In this document: in pieces, positions 56,549 to 64,000 of the stretch | How the letters are laid out: every line of letters starts with the position of its first letter | Position numbering within the stretch: the stretch's first letter is position 1 | DNA from: Streptomyces sp. NBC_00285 | GTDB lineage: Bacteria; Actinomycetota; Actinomycetes; Streptomycetales; Streptomycetaceae | Direction of reading: 5' to 3' | NCBI RefSeq assembly: GCF_036174265.1 | Contig: NZ_CP108055.1 | Span: forward strand, 9,362,001 to 9,426,000 | DNA length: 64,000 bases | Position numbers and translations under genes: made by a program | The notes under the pieces: generated by a model | What the model saw: only the letters and a program-made list of their open reading frames with translations | Database searches by the model: none | Told to the model about the DNA's origin: nothing

Positions 56549-57136
56549 TCAGCGCGTGGAGGCGGCCCGGCTGCGGGACCGGTAGACCGCGATCTTCGCC
56601 AGATTGCCGCAGCGGTCCATCGAGCACCAGCGGCGCCGCCGCGCCTGGGAGTCGTCCAGGAACAGCAGCGAGCAGCCCGGGTTCTCGCACTCCTTGACCC
56701 GGTCGAGAAGCGGGCCTCGCACCAGGAGTACGGCGTCCCGGGCCACCGTCGCCAGGGCCGCGCGGGCCGGACTGCGCGCGCTCCAGCGGGCCGGGCCCAG
56801 CTGGGGCGCGAGGTCGGGCTGGGCGGCGGAAGCGTTGACCCGCTCGACGTCGGCCGCGTCCGGCTGCCGCCCGGCCATCGCGGCGCGGACCAGGCCGTAC
56901 AGGGCCTCACGCAGCAGACGGGCCTCCGCCAGGTCCCGCGCGGTGACCCGCACCGGGCCCTTGTCGACGGCCAGTTCCGCCTCCGCGAACCAGCGCGCGA
57001 GGGCGGCGGGGTCGGGGAGCCGCTCCAGCGCGGTGGCATGCCGTTTGCCGAGGGTGGCTGCGAAGTCCAGACAGGGGCGCCCGCCGATGAACGGGAAAGC
57101 GAGGGCGGGGTCGGCGGGAGCGGGGCTGCCGGTCAT
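56549..57136 (-). CDS. CGNR zinc-finger regulator (ABATE domain)
   Basis: A 195-residue protein: an N-terminal ABATE-type stress-sensing domain (FPFIGGRPCLDFAATLG) and a C-terminal CGNR zinc finger (CENPGCSLLFLDDSQARRRRWCSMDRCGNLAK). The four zinc cysteines are kept, but the name-giving CGNR reads CGNL, a change in the DNA-contacting Arg. It is divergent from an oxidoreductase gene; three copies of a dyad lie between them and are its likely targets. ATG 57136 has no ribosome site, so a leaderless transcript is possible. Confidence 0.85.
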   Translation of the reverse strand: MTGSPAPADPALAFPFIGGRPCLDFAATLGKRHATALERLPDPAALARWFAEAELAVDKGPVRVTARDLAEARLLREALYGLVRAAMAGRQPDAADVERVNASAAQPDLAPQLGPARWSARSPARAALATVARDAVLLVRGPLLDRVKECENPGCSLLFLDDSQARRRRWCSMDRCGNLAKIAVYRSRSRAASTR

Positions 57137-57148
57137 GACGTCGAGCGT

Positions 57149-57168
57149 ACACCGGTTCATGCGGTGTC
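57149..57168. promoter_or_regulatory. Operator copy 1 of the CGNR/oxidoreductase pair
   Basis: ACACCGGTTCATGCGGTGTC, closely related to the sites at 57191 and 57219. It lies 13 bp from the CGNR gene start, suited to autoregulation. Confidence 0.65.
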
Positions 57169-57190
57169 GTATCCGGGTGTGAGCCCTCTT

Positions 57191-57211
57191 GACACCGGTT
57201 GATGTGGTGTC
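57191..57211. promoter_or_regulatory. Operator copy 2 of the CGNR/oxidoreductase pair
   Basis: A 21-bp site with outer half-sites GACACC and GGTGTC around GGTTGATGT. Its start overlaps TTGACA (57189-57194), a good -35 box for the rightward gene, so binding here should block that promoter. Confidence 0.7.
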
Positions 57212-57218
57212 GGATGGT

Positions 57219-57239
57219 GACACCACTTCAACCGGTGTC
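57219..57239. promoter_or_regulatory. Operator copy 3, in inverted orientation
   Basis: Reverse complement of copy 2 with one mismatch in 21 bp (20/21). Copies 2 and 3 are separated by seven bases, giving a large inverted repeat across the rightward promoter. Confidence 0.7.
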
Positions 57240-57276
57240 GGCCGCTCGGGCGGTCACGGCAGAGAGCGGGTACGCA

Positions 57277-58275
57277 ATGCGCGCGGTGCGGATCGACAGG
57301 TTCGGCGGACCGGAAGTACTGGTCCCGGTCGAGGTTCCCGACCCGGTTCCGGGGCCCGGGGAGGTGCTGGTGCGGATCGTCGCGGCCGGGGTGAACCGGG
57401 CGGACGCCCTGCTCCGTGCCGGTGTCTACCACCGGGCCGGGCGCCCGCCGTTGATCCCGGGCGCCGAGGCGGCGGGGATCGTCGTCGAGGTGGGGGAGGG
57501 AGTGACCGGGTTCGCGCCCGGACAGCGGGTCATGGCGATGGACGGTGGCAAGTCGTCCGGTTTCTACGCCGAGTTGGCGACGGTGCCCGCCACTCTCCTG
57601 GTACCTCTTCCCGACAAGGTGGACCTGACCCGGGCGGCCGCCCTTCCGATCGCCTGGCTCAGCGCCTGGTACTGCCTGCGCCACCTCGCCCGCGTCTCGA
57701 AGGGCGACACGGTGGTGGTGAAGGCGGCGGCGAGCGGCGTCGGTACCGCGGCCGTGCAGATCGCCGCCGAGGTGGGGGCACGGGTCATCGCCCTCGCCGG
57801 CTCGGCCGAGAAGGCCGCCTGGGCGGGTGAGTTCGGCGCAGACATCACCGTCGACACCTCCGTCCACCCCGACGAGGCCGAGGTCGAGGAGGTGCTGCGG
57901 CTCACCGGCGGCCACGGTGCCGAGGTCGTCCTCGACACCGTCGGCGGGCAGGCCTTCGGGCGGAGTCTGCGCGAGGTCGGCCACGGCGGCCGGGTCGTCG
58001 CGCTCGCCAACGTCGCCCTGGAGCCGAGCACCGTGGACACCCGCGACTTCTATCCCAAGAACGCGTCGATCCTCGGCTTCCAGCTCACCAATCTCCAGAT
58101 CCATGGCTACGACCCACGTCCCGACCTGCGGGAACTGGTCGAGCGGGTTGCCGTCGGCGTCTATCGCGTGCCGGTCGAGACCGTCGTACCCCTGGCGGAG
58201 GCACGGGTCGCCCACGAGCGGCTGGAGCGACGCGACAACCGTGGCAAGATCGTGCTCGCCGTCGGACCGGAGTAG
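57277..58275 (+). CDS. Zinc-independent quinone oxidoreductase-like MDR protein
   Basis: A 332-residue medium-chain dehydrogenase/reductase. MRAVRIDRFGGPEVLVPVEVPDPVPGPGEVLVRI is the standard N-terminus; VKAAASGVGTAAVQIAAEVGARVIA is the NADPH-binding AxxGxxG-type motif; VVLDTVGG and GKIVLAVGP complete the fold. Structural and catalytic zinc cysteines are absent, as in QOR-type enzymes (NADPH:quinone reductase or enoyl reductase). It is controlled from the operator cluster with the CGNR regulator, suggesting a detoxification response to an electrophile or quinone. Confidence 0.88.
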   Translation: MRAVRIDRFGGPEVLVPVEVPDPVPGPGEVLVRIVAAGVNRADALLRAGVYHRAGRPPLIPGAEAAGIVVEVGEGVTGFAPGQRVMAMDGGKSSGFYAELATVPATLLVPLPDKVDLTRAAALPIAWLSAWYCLRHLARVSKGDTVVVKAAASGVGTAAVQIAAEVGARVIALAGSAEKAAWAGEFGADITVDTSVHPDEAEVEEVLRLTGGHGAEVVLDTVGGQAFGRSLREVGHGGRVVALANVALEPSTVDTRDFYPKNASILGFQLTNLQIHGYDPRPDLRELVERVAVGVYRVPVETVVPLAEARVAHERLERRDNRGKIVLAVGPE

Positions 58276-58351
58276 TCCCACCGGTCAAAAACGGGGTGCG
58301 GGGGCCTCCTCGGCGGGTGATCATGCGGTAGGCCGTCGGGGAGGAATGCCA

Positions 58352-59257
58352 GTGGGTGCACTCGGGTCGGGGCGAGCGCGGGCGGCGCTGAGCCATGTCG
58401 CCGCCGTCTCGCAGGGGCCGGCCGTCGCCCCTGACGTGCGCATCACGCTCAACTTCCATCCGGACCGCACGCTGGGCGACCTGACCGTCCTGGAGGCGCT
58501 GGCCCGGGACGGGGCCTACCACTCACAGTTCGTCACCGGCACCAGCAACGGCGGACTGACCGCGCACCCCGGCGGCGACCGCTGGCGCTGGGAGAGCCGG
58601 ATCTTCGGCGGCGCCTACGACGACGCGACCCCGCACGACCGGCCGGTGTACGGCGCCCTGAACTTCCGCCGTCAAGTGGTCGGCGCGGCCCCCCGCTTCG
58701 GCTCCTCGCACTTCCGGCTGACCGGCGCGCCCCTGGCCCGCGCCACCTTCTGCTACCCCGACAGCGCCGCCGAGCCGGTCCACTTCGGAGTCGCCGCCGG
58801 TATGTCCCTGATCGCCCTCGCGGAGGCGGACGAACAGGACGCCCTCGACGACTACATCGAGGCCCAGGTGCACGGCGGCGTCGCCCTGGCCCGGCATGTG
58901 GAGGCCCTCGTCCTGGATGCGAGCTACCGGAACACGCCCGTCGAGGCGGCGGCCCGCCTGCTGCCGGTCCCCGTCGAATGGCACCCCGGCTACCGGATCA
59001 CCGTGGCCGCACTGCATCGTCACGCCGACTATCGCGGGCAGGAGTACGCGGACCTGGGCGCGAGCATCGCCGAGGACGGACTGGTCGACCCCCGGATCAT
59101 CGGCGACGCCGCCCGCAGCGGCCGGTACGCACTCCAGGACCTCAAGATGGTGTGGCACACGCTGGCCCGCTTCGGGGCGCCAAAGGGCGCGGGGACCGCC
59201 GGTCCGGAGCAGGCCGCAGGGGACCACATCCCGGTGGCCGGCACGCCGAGCGCGTAG
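58352..59257 (+). CDS. DUF3626 family protein
   Basis: A 301-residue member of DUF3626. Conserved family blocks are easily seen: ITLNFHPDR near 35, YHSQFVTGTSNGGLTAHPGGDRW, FGGAYD, YGALNFRRQ, PRFGSSHFRL, DDYIEAQVHGGVAL and VEALVLDASYR. The arrangement R ... TGTSNGG ... EAQVHG recalls the R-S/T-E layout of ADP-ribosyltransferases, but that is inference. GTG 58352 has GGGAGG seven bases upstream; the ATG at 58346 is too close to it. Soluble, no signal peptide, stand-alone gene. Confidence 0.8.
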   Translation: MGALGSGRARAALSHVAAVSQGPAVAPDVRITLNFHPDRTLGDLTVLEALARDGAYHSQFVTGTSNGGLTAHPGGDRWRWESRIFGGAYDDATPHDRPVYGALNFRRQVVGAAPRFGSSHFRLTGAPLARATFCYPDSAAEPVHFGVAAGMSLIALAEADEQDALDDYIEAQVHGGVALARHVEALVLDASYRNTPVEAAARLLPVPVEWHPGYRITVAALHRHADYRGQEYADLGASIAEDGLVDPRIIGDAARSGRYALQDLKMVWHTLARFGAPKGAGTAGPEQAAGDHIPVAGTPSA

Positions 59258-59393
59258 GCGCGACCCCGGTCCCACAGGTCCGCAAGAAGGATCACGAAGG
59301 GCTCCCGGCGTGCGGGACGTATTCCGTAGGCTGTTCCGGGAGTACACGCCGGTTCTGTGTACGGCACGGGGTGAGGGAAGGTGCGGGGCGTTG

Positions 59394-60383
59394 GTGGACT
59401 CCTGGGAACGGGCCCGACGGGTCCTGGCGGGCGCGGGACTCGACCCCGGCCTGCTCGCCGGTGTCCGTCCGCTGAGCGGCGGGACGTACAACACCGTCGA
59501 GGAACTCCGCCTCACCGACGGCACCCGCTACGTCCTCAAGACCCCGCCCGCCGCCACCGTTCCCGGCCTGCGCTACGAGCGGGAACTCCTGCTCTCCGAG
59601 GCGGAGTTCTACCGCGCGGCCGCCGTGGCGGAGGTCGCGGCCCCGCACGTCGTGGCCCTCGGTGACGACAGTTCCGTACCGCATCTGCTGATGACGGCCT
59701 GCCCCGGAGAGCCCTGGGACGGATCGGTCAACGAGGCCGAACGACCCCCACTGCGCAGGGAGTTGGGCCGCCAGGTGGCCAGGCTGCACACCGTGACGGG
59801 GCCGGGCTACGGCTACCCCTCCGGCGCCCTCGGCCCGCTCGCCCCGAACTGGCGCACCGCGTTCACGGCCATGATCGACGCCGTCCTGGACGACGCCCGG
59901 GACTACGGGGCACGGCTGCCCCGGTCCGCCGACCAGGTGGCGGGCACCCTGCGGGCCGGCTTCCCCGCGCTCGACGAGGTCACCGTCCCCGCGCTGGTCC
60001 ACTTCGACCTGTGGGACGGCAACATCCTGCTGGACCGCCCGGCCGGCGGCGAGCTGCGCATCGGCGGACTCATCGACGGCGAGCGGATGCTCTGGGGCGA
60101 CCCCCTCGCCGACTTCGTCTCCCTGGCACTGCTCGGGGACATCAAGAAGGACGAGGCGTTCCTCGCGGGCTACCGGGAGGCGGGCGGCCGGGCCGAGTTC
60201 GACGTCCCGGCCCGCCTGCGTCTGGCGCTCTACCGCGCCTACCTCTACCTGATCATGCTCGCCGAGACGGTCCCGCGGGCGGTCGACGAGGACGGACAGC
60301 GCTGGGTCCAGACCGTGGTGGCACCCGAACTCGTCGCCGCCCTGGACGAGATCGAGGCCCTCACCCGGATCGCCGGAGCCTGA
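59394..60383 (+). CDS. Aminoglycoside phosphotransferase (APH)-family kinase
   Basis: A 329-residue APH/choline-kinase-fold protein. The ATP lysine is in TRYVLKTPP, the catalytic loop is VHFDLWDGNILLD (HxDxxxxN), and GLIDGERMLWGDPLADF is the metal-binding segment (usual IDxE region). Such kinases phosphorylate small sugars, fructosamines or antibiotics; here the ROK regulator coded six bases later suggests a sugar-like substrate. Start is uncertain: TTG 59391 or GTG 59394 with GAGGGAAGG upstream, or a GTG at 59310 that would add 28 residues. The 136-bp leader shows no gene. Confidence 0.82.
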   Translation: MDSWERARRVLAGAGLDPGLLAGVRPLSGGTYNTVEELRLTDGTRYVLKTPPAATVPGLRYERELLLSEAEFYRAAAVAEVAAPHVVALGDDSSVPHLLMTACPGEPWDGSVNEAERPPLRRELGRQVARLHTVTGPGYGYPSGALGPLAPNWRTAFTAMIDAVLDDARDYGARLPRSADQVAGTLRAGFPALDEVTVPALVHFDLWDGNILLDRPAGGELRIGGLIDGERMLWGDPLADFVSLALLGDIKKDEAFLAGYREAGGRAEFDVPARLRLALYRAYLYLIMLAETVPRAVDEDGQRWVQTVVAPELVAALDEIEALTRIAGA

Positions 60384-60389
60384 TCCGCC

Positions 60390-61655
60390 ATGAACGGACG
60401 CACCGTACGCGACCTCAGACGCGCCAACCGCACGGCCGTGCTCCAGCGCCTCTACTTCGACGGACCCCTCAGCCGCTTCGAACTCGGCCCGGTGACCGGG
60501 CTCAGCTCCGGCTCGGTCAGCAACGTCGTCGCCGACCTGGTGGCCGACGGCCTGGTGGAGGAGGCCGGCAGCGTCGACTCCGACGGCGGACGCCCCCGCA
60601 CACTGCTGCGGGTGGTGCCCGACAGCGGACACATGATCGGCGTCGACGTCGGTGAGACCCGGGTGCGCGTCGAGCTGTTCGACCTGACCCTCACCGAACT
60701 CGCCCGCGCCGAGCGCCCGTTGACCGACCGCCGGTACGACGTCGAACTCATCGTGGGACACATCAGGGACGGCGTCGCCGAGGTCCTCGCCGCCGCCGGC
60801 ACGGATCCCGAGCGGCTGCTCGGCGTCGGCGTCGGAGTGCCAGGCATCGTTGCGCACACCCCTCACAGCGGGGCCGTCGTGCACGGACAGACCATCGGCT
60901 GGGACGCCGTTCCGCTGGAAGAGCTGCTGCGCGCCGGCTCCCCGTTCCCCATCCGGTACTTCATCGACAACGGCGCCAAGACCCTCGGCCAGGCCGAGAT
61001 GTGGTTCGGCGGCGGCCGCGGCGCCCGCAACGCCGTCGTGGTCCTCCTCGGCTCCGGTGTCGGCGCCTGCGTGGTGACACCCGAGGTGGAGCACGGCCGG
61101 GCGGTCGAGTGGGGGCATCTGACCGTGCGGGTCAGGGGGCGCCGCTGCCGCTGCGGGGCACTCGGCTGCCTGGAGGCCTACGCGGGCGCCGAAGCACTGC
61201 TGGAGCGCTGGCGCGAGGAAGGCGGCCGTCCGCCCGAGGGGGCCGACGAGGAGACCGCCCTGGCCGCCATGCTCGCCGCCGCCGAGGGCGCCGAGGGCGA
61301 CCCGGCCGCGCTCGCCGTCCTGGAGGAGAGCGCCGAGTACCTGGGTGCCGGCCTGTCGGATCTCATCAACCTCTTCCAGCCCGAGCGGATCGTCGTCGGC
61401 GGCTGGGCAGGGCTCCGGCTGGGCGCACAGTTCCTGTCCGCCGTACGACGCCACGCGACGGCGTACGCGCTCCGGTACCCGGCCGAGAAGGTCACCGTCG
61501 ACCTCGGACGCCTCGGCCCCGACGCGGTCACCGTCGGAGCAGCCATCGTCCCGCTCGCCGACTTCTTCGCCCGTGGCGGCCGGCGTCCCGAACCCGTGCC
61601 CCGGGGACCGGCACCGGCCTGGCGGACGGCGTTGGAGGAGCGCGCCCCGCGCTGA
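60390..61655 (+). CDS. ROK-family transcriptional regulator
   Basis: A 421-residue ROK repressor. An N-terminal winged helix (RANRTAVLQRLYFDGPLSRFELGPVTGLSSGSVSNVVADLVADGLVEE) is joined to a ROK sugar-kinase-like domain (IGVDVGETRVRVELFD). The zinc site is complete: His243 and Cys253, Cys255, Cys260 in CRCGALGCLEAY. It begins six bases after the kinase stop and is probably co-transcribed, controlling sugar-related genes including its own operon. A 58-bp gap precedes the next small gene. Confidence 0.9.
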   Translation: MNGRTVRDLRRANRTAVLQRLYFDGPLSRFELGPVTGLSSGSVSNVVADLVADGLVEEAGSVDSDGGRPRTLLRVVPDSGHMIGVDVGETRVRVELFDLTLTELARAERPLTDRRYDVELIVGHIRDGVAEVLAAAGTDPERLLGVGVGVPGIVAHTPHSGAVVHGQTIGWDAVPLEELLRAGSPFPIRYFIDNGAKTLGQAEMWFGGGRGARNAVVVLLGSGVGACVVTPEVEHGRAVEWGHLTVRVRGRRCRCGALGCLEAYAGAEALLERWREEGGRPPEGADEETALAAMLAAAEGAEGDPAALAVLEESAEYLGAGLSDLINLFQPERIVVGGWAGLRLGAQFLSAVRRHATAYALRYPAEKVTVDLGRLGPDAVTVGAAIVPLADFFARGGRRPEPVPRGPAPAWRTALEERAPR

Positions 61656-61713
61656 CGTTTCGCCGGTCGGCGCGAAGGTACCCGCGTGCCCGCCAGGACG
61701 AAGGGAACACGCC

Positions 61714-61974
61714 ATGGACCACCGACTCGAAGGACCCGGAGAGAACGGCACGCCGGTGCCACGGGACCTTCCGGACCAGCAGGCACATGAGGGCGACGAC
61801 CCCTGGGAGGTCGGCGAGGGCCGGGCCCGGGGGAACACCGTCGACACCACCGAGACCGGGGAGGCCGAAGAGGACGTGCCCCCCACCGACGAGGCAGGTA
61901 CCGGGAGGCAGGGCTCGCAGCAGTCGGACGCGGTGCACCCGGAACACCCGGAGCCCGAAGAGCCCTCGGGCTGA
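61714..61974 (+). CDS. Small acidic, disordered hypothetical protein
   Basis: An 86-residue protein very rich in Glu, Asp, Gly, Pro and Thr (TTETGEAEEDVPPTDEAGTG, HPEHPEPEEPSG), with no hydrophobic core, so probably disordered. GAAGGGA lies eight bases before the ATG, and codon use is Streptomyces-like. No family recognised. The 218-bp space that follows holds only a short palindrome (GCCGACCTGTCGGC, 61984-61997) that may be a weak terminator. Confidence 0.6.
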   Translation: MDHRLEGPGENGTPVPRDLPDQQAHEGDDPWEVGEGRARGNTVDTTETGEAEEDVPPTDEAGTGRQGSQQSDAVHPEHPEPEEPSG

Positions 61975-62192
61975 CCGCCGCCGGCCGACCTGTCGGCTCC
62001 TCCCCGGCTCGGTGCGGTCGTCGCCGGATGGACCACCGAGCCCGCGAACGGCGCTTCACGCTGGTCCCACGGTGCCGGTGGCGCCCGTGACCACGTCACC
62101 TTGGGGCGCTGGGGCGGGGGCCACCCGAGTACCCGGCCTCCGGCGGCCCACGCGGTGCACGGTCCGGCCTCCGGGCGCGGGATGATCGGCCC

Positions 62193-62849
62193 ATGAGTGA
62201 GATCATCCTGATGTCCGACGCCCGAGTGGCCGCCGTCCCCGTCGAGGAGAACGGCGAACCCCTCGTGGACGTCCGCGACCGGCTCCTCCTCGACGACCGC
62301 AAGAACGAGGACTCCCTGGGCGCCGAGGTCCATCTGCGCGAAGGCGTCCTCGCCCGGCTGACCGAGGCCGAGGCCCTGCTGCCCGGCGGCCTGCGCCTGC
62401 TCTTCGTCGAGGGATACCGGCCGCCCGCCCTGCAGCGGCGGTACTTCGAGTCGTACTCCGACGAGCTGCGCGCCGCCCACCCGGACTGGTCCGCCGACCG
62501 TGTCCGCGCGGCCGCCAGCCGCTACGTCTCCCCGCCCGAGATAGCCCCGCACAGCGCCGGCGCGGCCGTCGACCTGACCCTCGCGGACGCCGACGGCCGC
62601 GAACTGGACCTCGGCACCGCGATGAACGCCAACCCGGAGGAGAGCGACGGCGCCTGCTACACGGGCGCCGGCAACATCACCGAGGAGGCCAAGGCCAACC
62701 GGGCCGTGCTGGGCGAGGCACTGACCGCGGCGGGTCTGGTCAACTACCCCACCGAGTGGTGGCACTGGTCCTACGGCGACCGGTACTGGGCACTGGAGAC
62801 CGGGGCGCCCGCCGCGCTGTACGGGCCGAAGGACCTCGGCGTGTCCTGA
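62193..62849 (+). CDS. VanX-like D-Ala-D-Ala dipeptidase (M15 family)
   Basis: A 218-residue peptidase M15D. Zinc ligands and catalytic residues are in place: Arg76 in EGYRPP, His120 and Asp127 in PHSAGAAVDLTL, Glu188 and His191 in EWWHWS. No signal peptide, so it is cytosolic like VanX. It cleaves D-Ala-D-Ala or related dipeptides, perhaps in peptidoglycan recycling; no vanR, vanS, vanH or vanA gene is near, so a glycopeptide-resistance role is not supported by context. Convergent with the next SDR gene, 19 bp apart. Confidence 0.88.
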   Translation: MSEIILMSDARVAAVPVEENGEPLVDVRDRLLLDDRKNEDSLGAEVHLREGVLARLTEAEALLPGGLRLLFVEGYRPPALQRRYFESYSDELRAAHPDWSADRVRAAASRYVSPPEIAPHSAGAAVDLTLADADGRELDLGTAMNANPEESDGACYTGAGNITEEAKANRAVLGEALTAAGLVNYPTEWWHWSYGDRYWALETGAPAALYGPKDLGVS

Positions 62850-62868
62850 CGTCCCGGCCGGCGAAGGC

Positions 62869-63828
62869 TCACGCGAACGCGTTCACGCCCGTGAGCTCCG
62901 CCGAAAGCGTCCACAGACGTGCCGCCTGCTCCGGGTCGGTCGCCCAGGCCCTGACGCCGCCGCTCTCGTCGCCGTCGACCGCGGGCTCGGCGATGTCGCA
63001 GTCCTCCAGATAGACGCCGCCCATCCCGGCCAGCTGGGGCGAGGTCGCCGCCCACACCTGTGTCGCCGCGCCCTGCTCCGGGCTCTTGAAACCGGCGGGG
63101 TTGAGCGGGTTGCCCTGCTCGTCGATCCAACCGCGCTCCACCATCTCCGACTTGGGGAGGTGGCGCTGCAACGGGGTGAGGATGCCGCCCGGGTGAAGCG
63201 CGAAGGCCCGCACCCCGCGGTCGGCGCCGAGTGCGTCGAGGTGGACGGCGAACAGGACGTTCGCGCTCTTCGCCTGGCCGTACGCCTGCCACTTGTCGTA
63301 GCCGGTCCGCCACTGGACGTCGTCCCAGCGCATCCCGGAGAAGTGGTGGCCGCGCGAGGACACCGAGACCACGCGGGCGCCGCCGGACTCGATGGCCGGC
63401 CACAGCCGGTTGACCAGGGCGAAGTGGCCGAGGTGGTTGGTCGCGAACTGTGCCTCCCAGCCGGGCCCGACCCGGGTCTCCGGGCAGGCCATGATCGCGG
63501 CGCTGTCGATGACGAGGTCGACCGTGCGGCCGGAGGCGAGGAAGCGTTCGGAGAAGGCACGCACACTCTGCAGATCCCCGAGGTCGAGTTCGTCCACTTC
63601 GACACGGTCGAGGCCGGCGAGGGCCTCCCGCGCGGTGTCGGGGCGCCTGGCCGGTACGACGACCCGGGCACCCGCCTTCGTGAGCGCCCTGGTGGTCTCC
63701 AGGCCGAGCCCGGAGTAGCCGCCGGTGACGATCGCGAGCTTCCCGGAGAGGTCTGCGCCCACGAGGACGTCGTCGGCGGTGCTGTGGGCGCCGAATCCCG
63801 AACCGATCTTGTGCTGTGCGGTACTCAT
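62869..63828 (-). CDS. SDR family oxidoreductase
   Basis: A 319-residue short-chain dehydrogenase of the WW-oxidoreductase/retinol-dehydrogenase-like group. LAIVTGGYSGLGLETTRAL is the cofactor motif, SAAIMA follows, and YGQAKSANVLFAVHL carries the catalytic Tyr and Lys. The C-terminal part (GVRAFALHPGGILTPLQRHL) is standard. ATG 63828 was preferred to an upstream in-frame start because the family starts there. TTGACT at 63867-63862 (minus) could be a -35 box. Substrate unknown. Confidence 0.85.
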   Translation of the reverse strand: MSTAQHKIGSGFGAHSTADDVLVGADLSGKLAIVTGGYSGLGLETTRALTKAGARVVVPARRPDTAREALAGLDRVEVDELDLGDLQSVRAFSERFLASGRTVDLVIDSAAIMACPETRVGPGWEAQFATNHLGHFALVNRLWPAIESGGARVVSVSSRGHHFSGMRWDDVQWRTGYDKWQAYGQAKSANVLFAVHLDALGADRGVRAFALHPGGILTPLQRHLPKSEMVERGWIDEQGNPLNPAGFKSPEQGAATQVWAATSPQLAGMGGVYLEDCDIAEPAVDGDESGGVRAWATDPEQAARLWTLSAELTGVNAFA

Positions 63829-63904
63829 GACGGGAACGCTACGAATTGGAGTGCGCTCGAAGTCAAGTCCGCCGCGCTCCGGCGCCACGACCCGGACATG
63901 GGGA

Positions 63905-63939
63905 AGCCCCGACCGGACGGGGGAATCACGGTCGGGGCT
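63905..63939. terminator. Hairpin near the right edge
   Basis: Perfect 11-bp arms AGCCCCGACCG (63905-63915) and CGGTCGGGGCT (63929-63939) around a 13-base loop. It probably terminates a gene outside the window. Beyond it, to 64000, no gene could be supported. Confidence 0.55.
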
Positions 63940-64000
63940 GGTCTGTGGTGGGTATGGATGGCGGTCGCCTCTCGGCGAAAGGCTCCACAGGGCTTCAGCC

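Noticed and set aside
59292..62765. Very long open frame on the minus strand across kinase, ROK and VanX genes
   Set aside because: Composition is Val/Gly/Asp/Gln-rich with no domain; every part is explained by well-supported plus-strand genes.
62193..62849. Glycopeptide resistance cluster
   Set aside because: A lone VanX-like gene is not evidence; no vanH, vanA, vanR or vanS is nearby and stand-alone homologues are common in Streptomyces.

Overview
The window is very high in GC, with strong G/C bias at third codon positions, many ATGA/GTGA stop-start overlaps, GTG and TTG starts, purine-rich GGAGG-type ribosome sites, Tat and lipobox export signals and divergent regulator/target pairs. Together with typical families (DUF5999, DUF3626, CYP102-like P450 without reductase, DmdR-type iron box, a familiar intergenic repeat) this points to a Streptomyces chromosome, probably an accessory or catabolic region rather than the conserved core. 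About 54 protein genes were assigned. I saw no rRNA, tRNA, CRISPR array, insertion sequence or prophage gene, and no gap between genes longer than 300 bp.

Region 1 (1-10,691) looks like one catabolic island. It holds a thiolase-fold/DUF35 protein cut by the left edge, a thiolase, a short-chain dehydrogenase, a complete branched-chain-amino-acid-type (Liv) ABC importer in which both permeases and one ATPase are fused into a single 914-residue protein, and a LuxE-like acyl-adenylating enzyme plus a LuxC-like acyl reductase. There is no luciferase. The parts suggest uptake of a carboxylic acid, its activation and reduction to an aldehyde, and further carbon-carbon bond cleavage; the substrate is unknown.

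Region 2 (10,697-28,220) holds a divergent EamA exporter/MocR regulator pair; a leftward operon of MFS transporter, two GH35 beta-galactosidases and a LacI regulator with a perfect 16-bp palindrome in front; a YheO-type regulator with a serine/threonine dehydratase; a cupin; a VWA/MoxR pair; an FtsX-type ABC transporter; and two unrecognised proteins.

Region 3 (28,364-46,976) is a full L-rhamnose utilisation regulon. It includes a cytosolic GH78 rhamnosidase, a six-gene leftward operon (isomerase, fused aldolase/dehydrogenase, kinase, then the lactate-oxidation genes lutABC), a rightward operon (ABC importer, mutarotase, Tat-exported BNR_4 beta-propeller enzyme) and a LacI regulator. The same 14-bp operator precedes the rhamnosidase and both operons. 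Carbon flow can be followed from polymer to dihydroxyacetone phosphate plus lactate, and on to pyruvate.

Region 4 (47,081-64,000) is a mosaic of small units: a proline-iminopeptidase-like hydrolase, DUF5999, a Cys-rich pentapeptide-repeat protein, a CYP102-like P450 with divergent TetR, an iron-box-controlled DUF2470 gene, a Tat lipoprotein lactonase, a FUSC-type membrane protein, a CGNR regulator/oxidoreductase pair with three operator copies, DUF3626, an aminoglycoside-phosphotransferase-like kinase with a ROK regulator, a VanX-like dipeptidase and a short-chain dehydrogenase. The last ~170 bp carry a hairpin but no gene I can assign.
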